This document shows, piece by piece, positions 8,150-19,458 of a stretch of 22,911 bases of DNA. The notes below the pieces were generated by a model. That model saw nothing but the letters and a program-made list of their open reading frames with translations, was not told the origin of the DNA and did no database searches. The DNA lies in NCBI GenBank assembly GCA_008931825.1, contig QXVZ01020733.1, positions 1 through 22,911 of the forward strand, written 5' to 3'. This stretch comes from Phallusia fumigata. Its lineage: Eukaryota > Chordata > Ascidiacea > Phlebobranchia > Ascidiidae. The translations under genes were made by a program, and so were the position numbers. Position 1 is the first letter of the stretch. The number at the start of each line of letters is the position of its first letter.

Positions 8150-11100
8150 GTGAATCATATAATCAGGTTGTGTTGTTTATGTTTAACATTTTACTTAGAT
8201 TGAAATATGTTTTAACGCGATATGTGTGCAGAGCGCAGTTGAACAGACGGCCGCGAAAACCTTGGAGGAATGTGATGCATTTTGCAAAAAAAAGTGGGAA
8301 GAACACAAAGTAAGTAGTTAGTGGTAATTATACGTTTACTGCTTACGTTTTCTTGAGGTCTCTATTACCTCCATGTATTTTATAGTGCTAATAGGTATCG
8401 TCGGCCCTGTTGCCCAATATTACGATTTTACTTTTTATTTGCAGCATCCAGATACTTACTTGGAGGAGAATGATATCGATGAAAAGGGGAAAGAAATAAA
8501 AGAGGAAGTGTTGGAGAAATTCCGCACTCATGTGTTGCTTGGTGACCAATCGTATAAAGACAGTATAAAGAAAAAACTAAAAAACAGAATTAATCAGCAA
8601 ATGTTGCTGTTTATACAGGAAAACGAACAAATAATCGTAAGTTTTTCACAACCAATTGATTACCCTAATTTATTCAAGAATTTTCTAGAAAAGGAAAAGT
8701 GAAAAGTATGAAAAGCAAGTGGAAGACGCCGTACAAGAATTTCAGGACAAACTTCGACAGGAGGTTTGAAAAATAAGTCGGTCAAACCTGCCTGGTACAA
8801 TAAAAATAGAATAGTGTTAATGTTTTGTCCAAATTCTCTTATTTTTATTGTTTTTTGTTATGTCCACAACCTGTATTTTAAAACGTTTGTTAACAAAACA
8901 AAAACACTAAATTGGTTGGAATCGGTTGACTTTTTTTTTCTATTCCTGACAACGTGACAAGGAGTATTGAACAAGCTTGCGTATTTTGCGGTTCTGTTTA
9001 TCTCGGAAAATATAAATTTCAGAACAAGAACGTGGAGCTTTTTGATCATCAGCAATTGGAAAAACACCGTGTTAAAATTGAAAGTGAAATTCTCAAACAA
9101 TTTGACAATAAAGACCCTGGAAAATTGCAAAAAAAGTATCGCAGCCGTTTGAAGGACGAAATTCAACGTTGGTTTATGGAAATAGCACACAAGAGCTTTC
9201 TTGAACAAGTAAGTACATATGTGTAGGAAACTGGAACTTCAACAAAACTAATCTGAGCTGATATTTAGAAAGAAATCCAGAGAAGGATGGAGAAATTGGT
9301 CCAGGAATGCTACAAAAACTTTATGGATAGAGTGACACAAGTAAGTTTAAAGTAACCACTTTATTTCTGTTCTTCACTTTTTGGTTTGTGGTTTTGTTGC
9401 AACCCACATTTTTCTCTTGGGCCCAAAGCAATGTTGCAGGGTATTATGGTCACAGGGAACCAATATTCCAAAAGAATTCTTGTGCGTTTTGTAGTAATGG
9501 GAAGAACGTTAAACACAGGTAAATTTTTCGCAGGAAATGGAAGAATCGGACCAAAGCAAATTTAAAGCCATACTAATTGAAACAGCAAGAAAGTTAGCTT
9601 TTGATTCATTTGATGAAAAGTCAAAGAATTATGATAAAGCATTTCGCGATGGCTACCGAAATGAACTGGAACGCCGCATTAAGAAATATATTGACTTGAA
9701 CACGGCCCAGTTTGATGCAAAAAAGGTAAAAATAAATCGGTTCTTCATTTTTTGTTGTTAAAAACTCTTAATCTCTCTCTCTATAACTCATAATCGCAGA
9801 AACAAGATACAATAAAGCTCTACGATGGATTGAAAAAAGCAGAAGATACATACAAAGCCCAAATATCGGTGAGTAAAAAAACCTGTAATGACATGTAAAT
9901 GTCATTATTTGTTAAAACTGAAGACTACAAAGGCCACGGTTTATGTTAAGGAGTTGAAAATCTATTTAAATGAGGAGAAATTGACTGCTTTTCATAAAAA
10001 GTGCCAAAGTACGGCTGAAGAATATTTGCAAACATGCCAAGGATGGAAGAAGGAGGAACTTAGCGAAGAAAAGAAATTATTTCAATCTAAACTTTGTGAA
10101 TTTTTTCATCGTGAATGGCAACACCTACAGTACAAAAACCAAGAATTAAAAGTACGGTTGCAGTTATATTTAAAATAAAAGTGTATCCCCGAAAACGTTT
10201 TGTTTTTTAGAATGAAATGGTTCGCGGACTGAAACAAACTGTCTTGGAAATCACAAAACGTTACAGCTACGAAATGGCTCAGGTACGTGATTCGAAACTT
10301 TATTAACTGTTATTTGCTTGTTGTTACTGTGTTTGAAAAACGTGTTTTAGGTTATAGCGGATGGAACTAAACAAAGTGAACATGAAGAAAAACACAGTGA
10401 GGCCTTGGATCGGGCTCTAAAAAAATTCGACAAATTAGTTGTGGGAATCCAACATCTCAATACTCAGAAGGACGAATACCGGCAGGAATTACAAAATGAA
10501 ATTAAGAAACAATACAACCACAATTTACTTCAACTGGAGCGGCAAGAGGTTTGTATTTTGGTTTAGTTTTAGGATGCCAGACAGGTTGACCTCATCATAC
10601 TGTTGGAAATTAAGATTGTTTCCTGGTTGACAAGGAATTGTTTTCGCAGGAAACCGTGCAAGAAAATGTTTCCAACCTGCTTGACAAGTGCTTGCTGGCG
10701 TACACAGAATATATGTCTAAGGTATTTTTCCTCAAATAAAAACATAAAATCATTAAATATAAGGTCGTATTCAACTAAACAGCGGGAGTTTGTGGGTAAA
10801 ATTTTTGATCCTTACAAAAAAATTTAATTATTACCTGAAAATGTTCAGAGATTGCAAAAAGCCGTTACCGATGAACAATTTGACGAGTTACACGTGTTCA
10901 CATTAGAACGAGCCCAACATCGATTTGACGACTCTGTGTCGCTGAAAGATGAAAAACTTAAAGAAACACAAAGAGGAGAACTGTTCAAACTAATCGATAA
11001 AAGCAAAATGGAAATTCTTAAGACAAACAACAACAAACAGGTATTATAGATTAAAAAAACCTTTGCGTCTCCTGCCGACGAAAGCTTGCACTGTTTTTTG

Positions 11101-14100
11101 TTTAACGCTTTTTACGTTTTGGTTAAGAAAGAGTCAAGTTCATTTCACATGATGGATGGGCATCTAAAGTTGTGCAATTACAACTTTTTACCCCAGACCA
11201 GTCGTTGGACGCCCTACATTTGTTTTTTCACCATTTTGTACCCTTTTATGGTTCCAAATAGAGCTGTTTAGTTTGCAGGCCTTTTAGGTTAGAATACGCA
11301 TCAATAGCTCTGCTGTCATGTATGGTTTACTGCAGTACAATTGCATGTAAGCTTACATTTGATCTATTAAGGATTGAATCTACGCTTTATCAACTGTGTT
11401 GCCCCACAAGGTTACTTAAGAGCAAAGTACTAGCGTACATAGTTTACAGTTAATTTGATACTATACTTGTGCGACAGGGTCCTAATAATGAGTTTGTGTC
11501 TGGAGGGTAATATGGTGTTAAAAAATGCTTACTATGTGGAGACTGTCATTGACGTGATAATCAAAAGGATTTGGTTAATTATGGGTCCCCTTCCACGAAG
11601 GGGACACATATTGTTTTTACTCTGTTTTTTTTTTTTTCTTCTTTTCTTCTTTTCTTTTTTTCTGTCTAACGCGAGTTTGTTCCCACGTTTTAGTCATGAA
11701 GGAGTCGTCCAAATTTCTTCAAATTTTCACACATGATAGATGTGTATCTGAAGTTGTGCACTGTCAACTTTTTACCCCAATTCACCCATCGGTTCACCCA
11801 CAGGCCCCAAAAATGTAAAATTTTTAAAACAGCAATATTTACCAAAGTAAGTTACCTAGAAGTTTTCTATTTTAATAGCTGGTACAGTGCAATGTATTGT
11901 AATGTATTTTGTGACGTTTGATTCGATTTACCCTTTTTTATCTTTTTAACCCCAAAAATTCCGTGTTTTCCTACTCAAGTTGGTTCCCACGTTTTGGTCA
12001 AGAAAGAGTGGGGGGGGTTTCTTTGTATTTTCACACGTGATAGATGGGTGTCTGAAGTTGTGCACTGACAATTTTTTACCACTGTTCACCCTTAGGTTCA
12101 CCCACAGGCCCCCAAAACGTAAAATTTTTTAAACAGCTATATTTAACACAGTAAGTCACCTAGAAGTTTCCTATTTTGATAGTTGATACAATGCAAAGCA
12201 TTTTAAAGTTTTTTGTGACTTTTATTTGGATTCGCCAATTTTTTAACCTTTTTAACCCCAAATATTTAGTTTTTTGTTACATGCCCTTTACTTCAGACAT
12301 ACTAGTCCAAATGTATTGAAGATTATGTTGTAGATATGTAGGGTGCCTTTTATACGTTGTTCAAAATTTTAGCCTGATCGGTTAAGTATTTACCCTTGCA
12401 GCCACAAATACGTGTATAACAGCTGGCGGGTTTGCCCCAAATGCAAAACGACCTGACGCGAGGGAGTGATTGACGATTTTACGACTCAAGCGGCGCAACG
12501 CTCAGCGGTTGGTCAAAGTCTGCTACTTCACACATAAACGGGCGTTCATAGGGTGCGGCCAGGCGGGCGTTTCATTTTAATTGTCTTGTTTTATGACGGA
12601 CGAAGCTCAGCTGTTTATATTACATCACTGGTTTAGGTGATTGCGTAGCGTAAAGAAATGCGTCTGCTAGATAACGTTGTAAAGGTGATACATTACAATA
12701 ACTTTGCTTTCTACTCTGTTGTACAAAAGCACGTAAGCGCATGGTTAGTTGGTCAAGAAGCGTAATGTTGTTGTTGTTGAATTTATAGCGCATTACCGAA
12801 ACCGCGCTGAAGAGATTCGTTAGGAGTTTGTTGCGGCTCGGCTAAAGGTCACTGTAGGTCAAACTATTGGTTGTGGGGCTGTGGGGTTTAAATTGTGCTG
12901 TTTACAATGAGATTGTAATTGGCATCATGTAAAAAATGATTTTTTAGAATATATGTGGAAATCTTTACTTTTTGTTTTCCTACCAATTTTTTATTTACAG
13001 TTGCACTCTCTTGTACAGTAGCATGTAAGCTTATATTTGGTAGGTCAAAAAGCGCAATGTTGTTGTTGGATTTGTAGCGCATTGCTGAAACCACGTTGGA
13101 AAGGGTCGTTTAGAGTTTGTAGTTTACTACGGCCTGACCAAAGGTCACTGCAGGTCAAACTATTGGTTAGTGTAACTGTGGGGTTTAGTTCATGCTTTTG
13201 ACATTGAAATTGAAATTGACATGATGTAGGAAATGATTTAGTTAAATTATACATGGAAATCTTTACTTTTAAATTTGTAAAAATGATTTTTAAACTGATC
13301 ACGTTCTAAAAACATCACTACTATTCAGAAATTGCATGTGTATGGGGACCCATGTGTTTATGCTAGCAGAAACAATCATGTTATAAAATACCAAGGGAAA
13401 AAGGGACCCAATGTAATGTGGGTATTGAAAATATATCCAATGTAATAAAGAAAATGGTATATGTGGAGAACATCATTTTGAGATGGTAGTGTATGTGGAA
13501 TAAAAATATGGAGAACGCCACCTCTCTAGTTTCAACAGATGTATTGTTGCTTTGTATGACACTTTATTACTTTTTTAGACAATGGGAAAGCGTTTATCGG
13601 CTGAACACCTACAAGAAGCTCACCAATTTTACCAGTCTCAAATGCGGGAGGTAACTTGACTTTCAATGTCGTCTTACGTCTCTATGTGCGCAAGTTAATA
13701 CAACTTGGTTTCAAGGTATGTTCAAACAGAACATTTGACTTTTCTCGACTTATGGCGGAACACAACATGGCAAAGGAAGCTGCTTTGGACGATTTCAAAA
13801 AAAGGGCGTCTAGAGAGCAAATGTATAAATTCGAGAATTTCGAGGACGACCTTATCAAAACAATCGACTCTGAGTGGATTACGATATGTACCGAACATAA
13901 CACGTACAAGGTACTCTGTTTCGATGGTAACAAGTTTTTTGTCATATCGCCGCCACGTTTTAGTCCTATATAGCGACTTGCCTTCTTTAAATCCAACGCT
14001 TGCACTTTGAAATTGTAATCTTTTCGTTGTTTCGAAATTTAATTCTAAATCTGAAACCCTATTGACACCACTGCAAATGTTCATTGAAGTTTACATTAAA

Positions 14101-16115
14101 CATACCCATCCAGTTATGCTTGCAGAAAAAAATCTAAATGTTATAAATGCTAAGGAAATTAGGGAGTGAAATGCAAATGTTAAATATGTATTTTGCTCGC
14201 GCCTTTTAATCAAGGCAAAAGTTGTTTAAATGTAAACATAAGCATCTGAGGATTTGCATTAAAAACATTTAAACTTATATTGCCATTGGAAATTATTAAC
14301 ACCTCATGTAGAGAAAAAAGTTTCGCAAATCCAACTCAAACGTCTGGAATCGCTTAACAGTTTTTATAATTACCGCACAGCGACTTTGACTCTTGAAAAC
14401 AACGTAGCCTACGTTTTGGTGCGACCTGCAATCTAATCTGGTTTATCGTATTTGTCCCTACAGTATAAGAGATTGCACATCCCATATTTTAAGTTTGAGG
14501 AAGAACACACCCCCTACTTTGAAATTCGTAGATAAAAGTTTGATCACTTGTAACTCACTTTTTTAGAAACAAGCCGAACACCGAATCAAAAAGCGAGCAA
14601 CCGAACTACTGAATTCGTGCGGGAGGCAACTGAAAGAGGTGGGCTTGTAAATGTTTCATAATTTTTCTGAATTATGTGGACCCTTAACTACCTGTGTTGT
14701 TGTTGTTTTTGCAGAAAGTTCAAAAACATGTTGAAAACGAGATGTTTTTAGCGTATTGTGAGGATTTAAAAAACAATATCTTGCAGACTTTTGATGAAAA
14801 CAAACCACAAGGTTTATTGGAATTCTTTCAGCAAGAACGAGATCGCTTGGAACAAAATTTGAAAACAGATTTCTCGCATTTTGTTGTTTTGAATACCCGA
14901 AATATGGTAATTGCTATATACAGGGTGACTTTTGTTCAGTGTACGTAGTCTAGTGATTTTCTGTTTTGTAGATAGAAATGGAGAACAAAGCAAAGAAGAT
15001 TGCACGTGAGGCAAAAACAAGTTTCGAGGAGGAGTTGGATGGCGTAAGTGACCCAGATTTATATTTGTATGCTGTGAAGCTTCAAATCGACTCAGTTATT
15101 TCTAGATATCTGATGAATGCTTCGAGGATAAAGAATTGGAAAAATGCATTAAGAAAGAAAAACGAAGAGCGCTTACCTTGCTGGAAACGGGGGTCCGTGG
15201 GATAGCGGAAAATTTGGTTGCACCTGTGCGAAATAATCTTCAACAAAATATGGAGAATATAGCCTCAAAAATTAAAGATAAAATGTCAGAAAACAAGGTA
15301 AACGTCAATTCTCAAAGAAGTAAAACTTAAAAACGATTGTTTTTTGGCAGAAACATCTTGAAACCTATGCAGAACTCGCCAGTAGTGAAGCCATCAGACA
15401 TATGAAATTTGAGTGTTTTAAGGTTATACTTTGTGTATTTCATTTGGTAATCAATAATGGGTCAGGTAATTGACAAAATCTTTATTACCACAGATACTTA
15501 ACGACCAAAATGACCAAGACAACCCACGCCATAGAGCATTAAAAGCTGTCTCGAAGGCCATGGAAGTTTTCGAAAAACGCATCGAAAAATGTTGGAGGAA
15601 ATTTGATGCTCGTAAATATCAACAAGAAACACAATCGACCCTGTTTAAATTGGAGAAGGAAATAATTGAGAGTGTCAGAAATCAGGTATAAACAAAACAG
15701 CGCTTTTTTAATTCAACTATTTAAGACTAAGTCAAACGGCATGGCTCTTGCCCTTAATTAGTGTCGGCGCCGTGGTAAATGTTATTTACAATATTTAGCA
15801 TTAGTGATCAAACTCTGCATTATTTTTGTTTTGATTTCTGTTTGAATTCAAATCCAATCCTTTTCTACAAAAGTACATGTTTTTAATTTCGACTGACTTG
15901 CTAAGTTGCTTTTTTAGTTGGAAGAAAAACGAAAAAGAAAGGAAGCTGAGGAGAAACAAAGGAGGGAGGAGGCTGAGGAGCAACGAAGGAAGGAGGAAGC
16001 AGAACGAAAAAGAAAGGAAGCTGAGGAGCAACAAAGGAAAGAGGAAGCTGAAGCAGAACGAAGAAGAAATGCGGCTAGAAGGAGAGAGCAAGAACGTAAT
16101 TGTTTGGTGATGTGA
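7243..16115 (+). CDS. Large atlastin/GBP-like GTPase with ten tandem helical modules and CaaX end, gene 2 (5' partial)
   Basis: Twenty-five exons: GTPase part 7243-7398, 7554-7616, 7674-7908, 7965-8149; modules 8232-8309/8445-8636, 8689-8763/9023-9208, 9269-9340/9534-9725, 9800-9868/9951-10151, 10211-10282/10351-10548, 10650-10721/10849-11040, 13579-13650/13716-13910, 14567-14638/14715-14906, 14972-15043/15106-15297, 15351-15422/15494-15685; tail 15918-16115. The visible protein is about 1,164 residues. The head shows the atlastin/GBP motifs DTQG (G3) and LIRDW (RD, base recognition); the P-loop is missing upstream. In known atlastins one three-helix middle domain and a membrane hairpin follow; here ten middle-domain-like modules and a polybasic CaaX tail follow. 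Expected role, by family, is GTP-driven dimerisation and tethering or fusion at a membrane, possibly a defence GTPase like GBPs. The cellular site is inferred only from the CaaX end. Confidence 0.88.
7414..7486. repeat. (GAGT)n microsatellite in a GTPase intron
   Basis: A run of GTGA/GAGT tetranucleotides, interrupted once by GTGGGGGA, lies just after the donor at 7399. It contains many GTGAGT words, each a consensus 5' splice site. Confidence 0.95.
11581..11624. repeat. Short hairpin repeat, second copy at 2085-2128
   Basis: ATGGGTCCCCTTCCACGAAG and what follows (to ACTCTG) recur with few changes at 2085-2128. Here GTCCCCTT and AAGGGGAC form a perfect 8-bp stem with a 5-base loop (11585-11605). 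Both copies are followed by T-rich DNA and lie in introns of the tandem GTPase genes. Confidence 0.6.
11680..12260. repeat. Two direct copies of a ~270-bp dispersed intronic repeat
   Basis: Copies lie at about 11680-11950 and 11985-12260. They share TTGTTCCCACGTTTT, CACA.GTGATAGATG.GT.TCTGAAGTTGTGCACTG, TTCACCCACAGGCC, AGTTACCTAGAAGTTT and TTTTGTGAC. Partial relatives lie at about 11110-11215 and in gene 1 at about 3738-3930. No target-site duplication or open frame was found. Confidence 0.65.
12724..13270. repeat. Direct duplication of a ~250-bp segment
   Basis: The segments 12724-12972 and 13018-13270 both contain GTAAGC, GGTCAA.AAGCG.AATGTTGTTG, TAGCGCATT.C.GAAACC, AAAGGTCACTG.AGGTCAAA, TGTGGGGTTTA and ATGGAAATCTTTACTTTT-like words in the same order. 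Shorter relatives lie at about 4335-4450 and 11325-11400. Confidence 0.6.
13911..14566. other. Intron between modules 7 and 8 of gene 2
   Basis: This is a 656-base intron; the gene 1 counterpart is 212 bases (5208-5419). I see AT-rich unique-looking DNA and no exon, RNA gene or clear repeat. Confidence 0.5.
15918..16115 (+). other. Terminal exon of gene 2: E/K/R-rich helix, polybasic patch and CaaX box
   Basis: The exon encodes 65 residues and a stop. The first 46 or so are repeats of [16 protein letters not shown], the composition of a stable single alpha-helix, encoded by a purine-rich minisatellite (GAAAGGAAGCTGAGGAGCAA units). Then comes the basic stretch [13 protein letters not shown] and finally NCLVM-stop. 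Cys-Leu-Val-Met fits a CaaX prenylation box, with Met favouring farnesylation. Vertebrate GBP1 also ends in a basic patch plus CaaX. Atlastins instead have a transmembrane hairpin, which is absent here. Confidence 0.85.
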
Positions 16116-16402
16116 TTTTTTTGTAACCATAGTAACCCTTAGTAGCCTTCTTCGCATACAAGTATTGTTGTTTACGCTTAAGTTGGTCCTGTAAATCGAT
16201 TAAAACCAGGTGTTTTTTGTATAGTTTAATGTTTTCGGTTATAGAAATACATAAATTTTTGTACACAATATTAAGTTATAAGATGTAAAAATGCATTTAA
16301 AAACTTTAATTTAACTGTTTAGTTTGACGTCTTTTTTAACATGTATTGTATTAGTTCTGTCGTTTGAATTGTGTGACATCCCGTATAGAGTAGAAAAATA
16401 AA
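16116..16402 (+). other. 3' untranslated region of gene 2 with candidate poly(A) signal
   Basis: The first 80 bases after the stop match the sequence after the relic stop of gene 1. AATAAA at 16397-16402 is the first canonical polyadenylation hexamer downstream. The 3' end is not confirmed. Confidence 0.45.
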
Positions 16403-18049
16403 CAATGTAGCTTCTGCAACAAGTGCTTGTGTTTACTTGTGAGTCGACAAGTTGTTTGATTGCGCAATTACCACGCAAATTTTTTGAACACAATTAACAC
16501 TGTAAATTTTAATCAAGTTTATTGGTGATCCAAATTGTTACGATCTATTTTCTCGTCCTTTAAACAAGTCGACATCAAACAGTGGTCTTATCAATTAAGC
16601 TATAAGGAAAAAAAATTAGCATAAAGATGGAAACATGTTGCAAATTGGCGTATAGCATCTGATGTAAATTGGTGGTTACAGAACAATTGCAGTATTTCAA
16701 TTTGATCGTGTTTACACACTTACCTTTCCTGTAGGACCTCTGCAAAAGTACAGCTGCTCTTGACGCAGAAGAGGTTGAGCTCGTAAAACAGTCAACTGAT
16801 TATTTTTATATGCAGATTTACGTTTACGTGCGTAGAATGTGAACACAAACAAACTGGAACTCAAAACAAAAAAGAAGAAAGCGTTTTTACATACTTGTTG
16901 CACTTTGCGCTTGTGTAGATTAGAATTGTTGAGCATTTGCAATATCCTCTAGAATAGGCTAATTGGCAGAAAGACGTTTTGGACTTATGAGCCCGGTCTC
17001 AAACACATAACACTGGACACCAGACAGCACAAATCTTCACAGTCTATTTTTAACATAAAAATCCGCTTATGGACACAAATCACACGTCTTGTGTTCTTCA
17101 TCCTTTTAAGATTTTTATTGGTCGTGTATGTGACTCAGGCAGAACGGGGTAATGTCTCATCCGTCCAGGGCATTCAAGGCCTTACCTGGAGGAAGCAGTC
17201 GTCTTACATTTTCGTCTTTATAGTGTAGTGCAGAAACAAAATAAACGGAAGAAAAAGAAAACACTTTTTGGTTAAATACCTGGAAAATGGTAAACACTCA
17301 ATTATTTATTCCAAAACTTTCCACGCAGAATTTACAAACCAAATCAATGTATTGCACAACAAATACATAAGATCCATCATTAGACTATTTGGTACATTAT
17401 TGCTCGGCAAAGTAAGACATGGATGTGCTGTCAACAAAATGTGCATGTAGGCTAATCCACATCAAACTATCGTCGCATAGCTAAACCTACATTTTGGCAC
17501 AACAGCTTAAAGCTCGCTTAAGAACTCACATGGTATCAAACAAGTTTTACAAAGAGATCTATACTCATTGATATTGTGCGAAGAATGGAAACGCAAACTG
17601 TACAGTATCACAACGTTCTAAGCTTAATCAGGCCATTTCTAAAACCTGGGTTTAATGAACCCTGTTGGGATATTCCTCGGCCCATTCGACCAAGGTTCCG
17701 GGTGTTTTAAATGCTATTGATCCGAAATTAATTTTGCGCCCTTCCCGGTTGTGTAACCTCACATAACGAGAAATATACCACAATTTGCCAGATATGTTCA
17801 ACGAACCCCTGGTATGCATAAGTCAGTGTCAAAACCTATGCACAAGGCTTTTATTAAAATAAATGAAGATCTTCAGAAGTATGAAGCAGATAAGTCTGTG
17901 TAAACAGACAAAACAATTTCATTCAATGTTTATGAATGGCCCTATTTCTACTGTGCACTGTGTGTCATTTTAACACATGTTAATTTCATGCCAAAGGTAT
18001 TTTTTATTTTATCTACTTTATAAATACTGTGCTTGCAAAAAATACATAC
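16403..18049. other. Intergenic region, no gene supported
   Basis: AT-rich sequence with many stops in all frames. A few splice-like signals are present on the minus strand at about 16724-16948, but no convincing protein. No tRNA, rRNA or clear repeat is recognised. Confidence 0.4.
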
Positions 18050-18592
18050 ATTTTATGTAGGCTTACCATACGTCCCGTTTTAGCCGGGACTGTCCCGGTT
18101 TCAACGCCTTGTCCCGGCGTCCCGCCCGGTCAGCCAAAATGTCCCGGTTTTTGTTTAGCCGTTAACCATAATCTGGTGTGGGTAATTGACCCACATCCTT
18201 ATTAATAACGTGTATTATCGAGTCCTCGTTTGGTCTTACTTCATGTCACTAAAACGAACGTGGGTTGATTGTCCCAGGATTCACTGGGCATACTGCACTT
18301 TCGCAGGCAAAGTGGTTTGCTAGGTATGCAGTGCTGCAAGTCTGAAAATCTGCTAACCTCAAAACGCCAGAAAGAAAATGAAAGTTAACGAATGACCTTA
18401 AAATACACTACCTGTAAATAAAAAAATTAATGGCAAATTTCAGTGCCAAGAATTCTGTCGATCTATTCTTTAAATTAGTCATTATGGTTGTACGTTTGGG
18501 TTGGATGTTAGGAAAAAAACGCTTTAATTGCCTGCTTGCTTAAAAAGCGTCCCGGTTTTGAGTTGTGAAAATATGGTAAGCCTAATTTTATG
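18050..18592. mobile_element. hAT-type non-autonomous DNA transposon (MITE) with 8-bp target duplication
   Basis: The element runs 18058-18584 (527 bp). It begins TAGGCTTACCATA and ends TATGGTAAGCCTA, a perfect 13-bp terminal inverted repeat. It is flanked by the identical 8-mer ATTTTATG at 18050-18057 and 18585-18592. Subterminal GTCCCGG/CCGGGAC words are clustered in both ends. An 8-bp target duplication is typical of the hAT superfamily. No transposase frame is present, so it moved with enzyme supplied elsewhere. Confidence 0.88.
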
Positions 18593-18676
18593 ACATTTAA
18601 AATCCCCTGGAAATCAACATGAGACTCGTCAATTCTTCAGTTTCCTTCAGTTGTAACTCGATCTATCCATCTCATG

Positions 18677-19276
18677 ATCTACATCAGTGCTTCTTAACCT
18701 TTTTCGATTTTGTTCGCCCTTTCCACAACTTGCGAAATTTCATTCACCCGCGTACAAAATATGTTTAGATAATCACAAGATATCATCGGACATCAGCGAT
18801 AAAACCATAAAAACAAGTTTTTATACATTCGGTAAGTTATAATTTAGAGCAGGGATGGGCACCTTTTTTTTTCTATAGGGGGTATGAGAAACAATGTACC
18901 CCGGGGACGTACAGTGCCTTAGATTAGACACTCAAGTTAGAATTATACTGACTGAGAAATCGGCAAAGCTACAAATAACATAGTGATGTCACAGACTGAG
19001 AGGTCTTGCGACATAAAACTACTGTTGTTTTGTCACAATAAACATTTAAATATTGCTATTGTTGTGTAACAAAGAAATTCTTTGCATTTGTCCAACTGCT
19101 GTTAGTAGGCAGGCATTCTATTGAGTGTTGTTGGACAAATGTATAACAAATGTATTTTAGCAATGGGCACAATTTCATTCACCCTTCGTTCACCCCTTCT
19201 CATTCATTCACCCCTGCAAAAATTTTAATCACGCTGGGGTGAACCATTCACCTGGTTGAGAAGCACTGATCTACAT
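18677..19276. mobile_element. Second hAT-type non-autonomous element with 8-bp target duplication
   Basis: The element runs 18685-19268 (584 bp). It starts CAGTGCTTCTTAACC and ends GGTTGAGAAGCACTG; the 15-bp ends are inverted repeats with one mismatch. ATCTACAT flanks both sides (18677-18684 and 19269-19276). Both halves contain CATTCACCC-type subterminal words. The inside shows no transposase frame. It differs from the element only 92 bases upstream, so two hAT families have inserted side by side. Confidence 0.88.
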
Positions 19277-19458
19277 CACAGTATCTATGACTTTACGCAG
19301 GCACTTTTGGAACGTAAATTCGTTCCGTATACGCACGTTAGATTACGGACCGTTTTTCGGATGAGATAACGTACGTTGACGCAACACGCATTCTTTGTCC
19401 TTAAGCCACCTTAAAACAATTTAAATCAAATGAATGGGCATGTTTTGGACATTTCTTT

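Larger units (their letters stand above)
11041..13578. other. 2.5-kb module 6/7 intron of gene 2, filled with repeats
   Basis: The intron contains a dispersed repeat three times (about 11110-11215 partial, 11680-11950, 11985-12260), a T/C-rich tract at 11621-11663, a small hairpin repeat at 11581-11624, and a tandem duplication of about 250 bases (about 12724-12972 and 13018-13270). No exon is recognised between the module-6 and module-7 exons. The same intron is also the large repeat-bearing one in gene 1, so the insertions may have started before the duplication. Confidence 0.65.
8232..15685 (+). other. Ten tandem atlastin middle-domain-like modules (protein repeat array)
   Basis: Module sizes in residues (short exon + long exon): 26+64, 25+62, 24+64, 23+67, 24+66, 24+64, 24+65, 24+64, 24+64, 24+64. 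The short exon is one amphipathic helix with regularly spaced A/L/M (for example [18 protein letters not shown]). The long exon has the pattern L...EL..H......AL..F.......(F)...L...I......N, i.e. two more helices, and nearly always an Asn close to its end. The first module follows the GTPase domain where the single three-helix bundle of atlastin sits and shares its [10 protein letters not shown] and GD.. features. Corresponding modules of the two genes are far more alike than modules within a gene, so the expansion predates the gene duplication. Confidence 0.8.

Noticed and set aside
13682..14084. Long overlapping minus-strand frames
   Set aside because: Antisense of the module-7 long exon and its intron; no domain and no conserved counterpart opposite gene 1.
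15801..16157. Minus-strand Leu/Ser/Phe-rich membrane-like protein
   Set aside because: Antisense of the purine-rich tail exon; pyrimidine-rich antisense always looks hydrophobic.
16724..16948. Possible minus-strand mini-exons (54 nt, RILQMLNNSNLHKRKVQQ, and 16 nt)
   Set aside because: Splice-like borders exist, but the pieces are tiny, unrelated to any family I know, and have no supporting exons on either side.
17140..17240. TATA-like CTATAAAG with a short splice-like exon on the minus strand
   Set aside because: A single weak motif with no downstream coding support.
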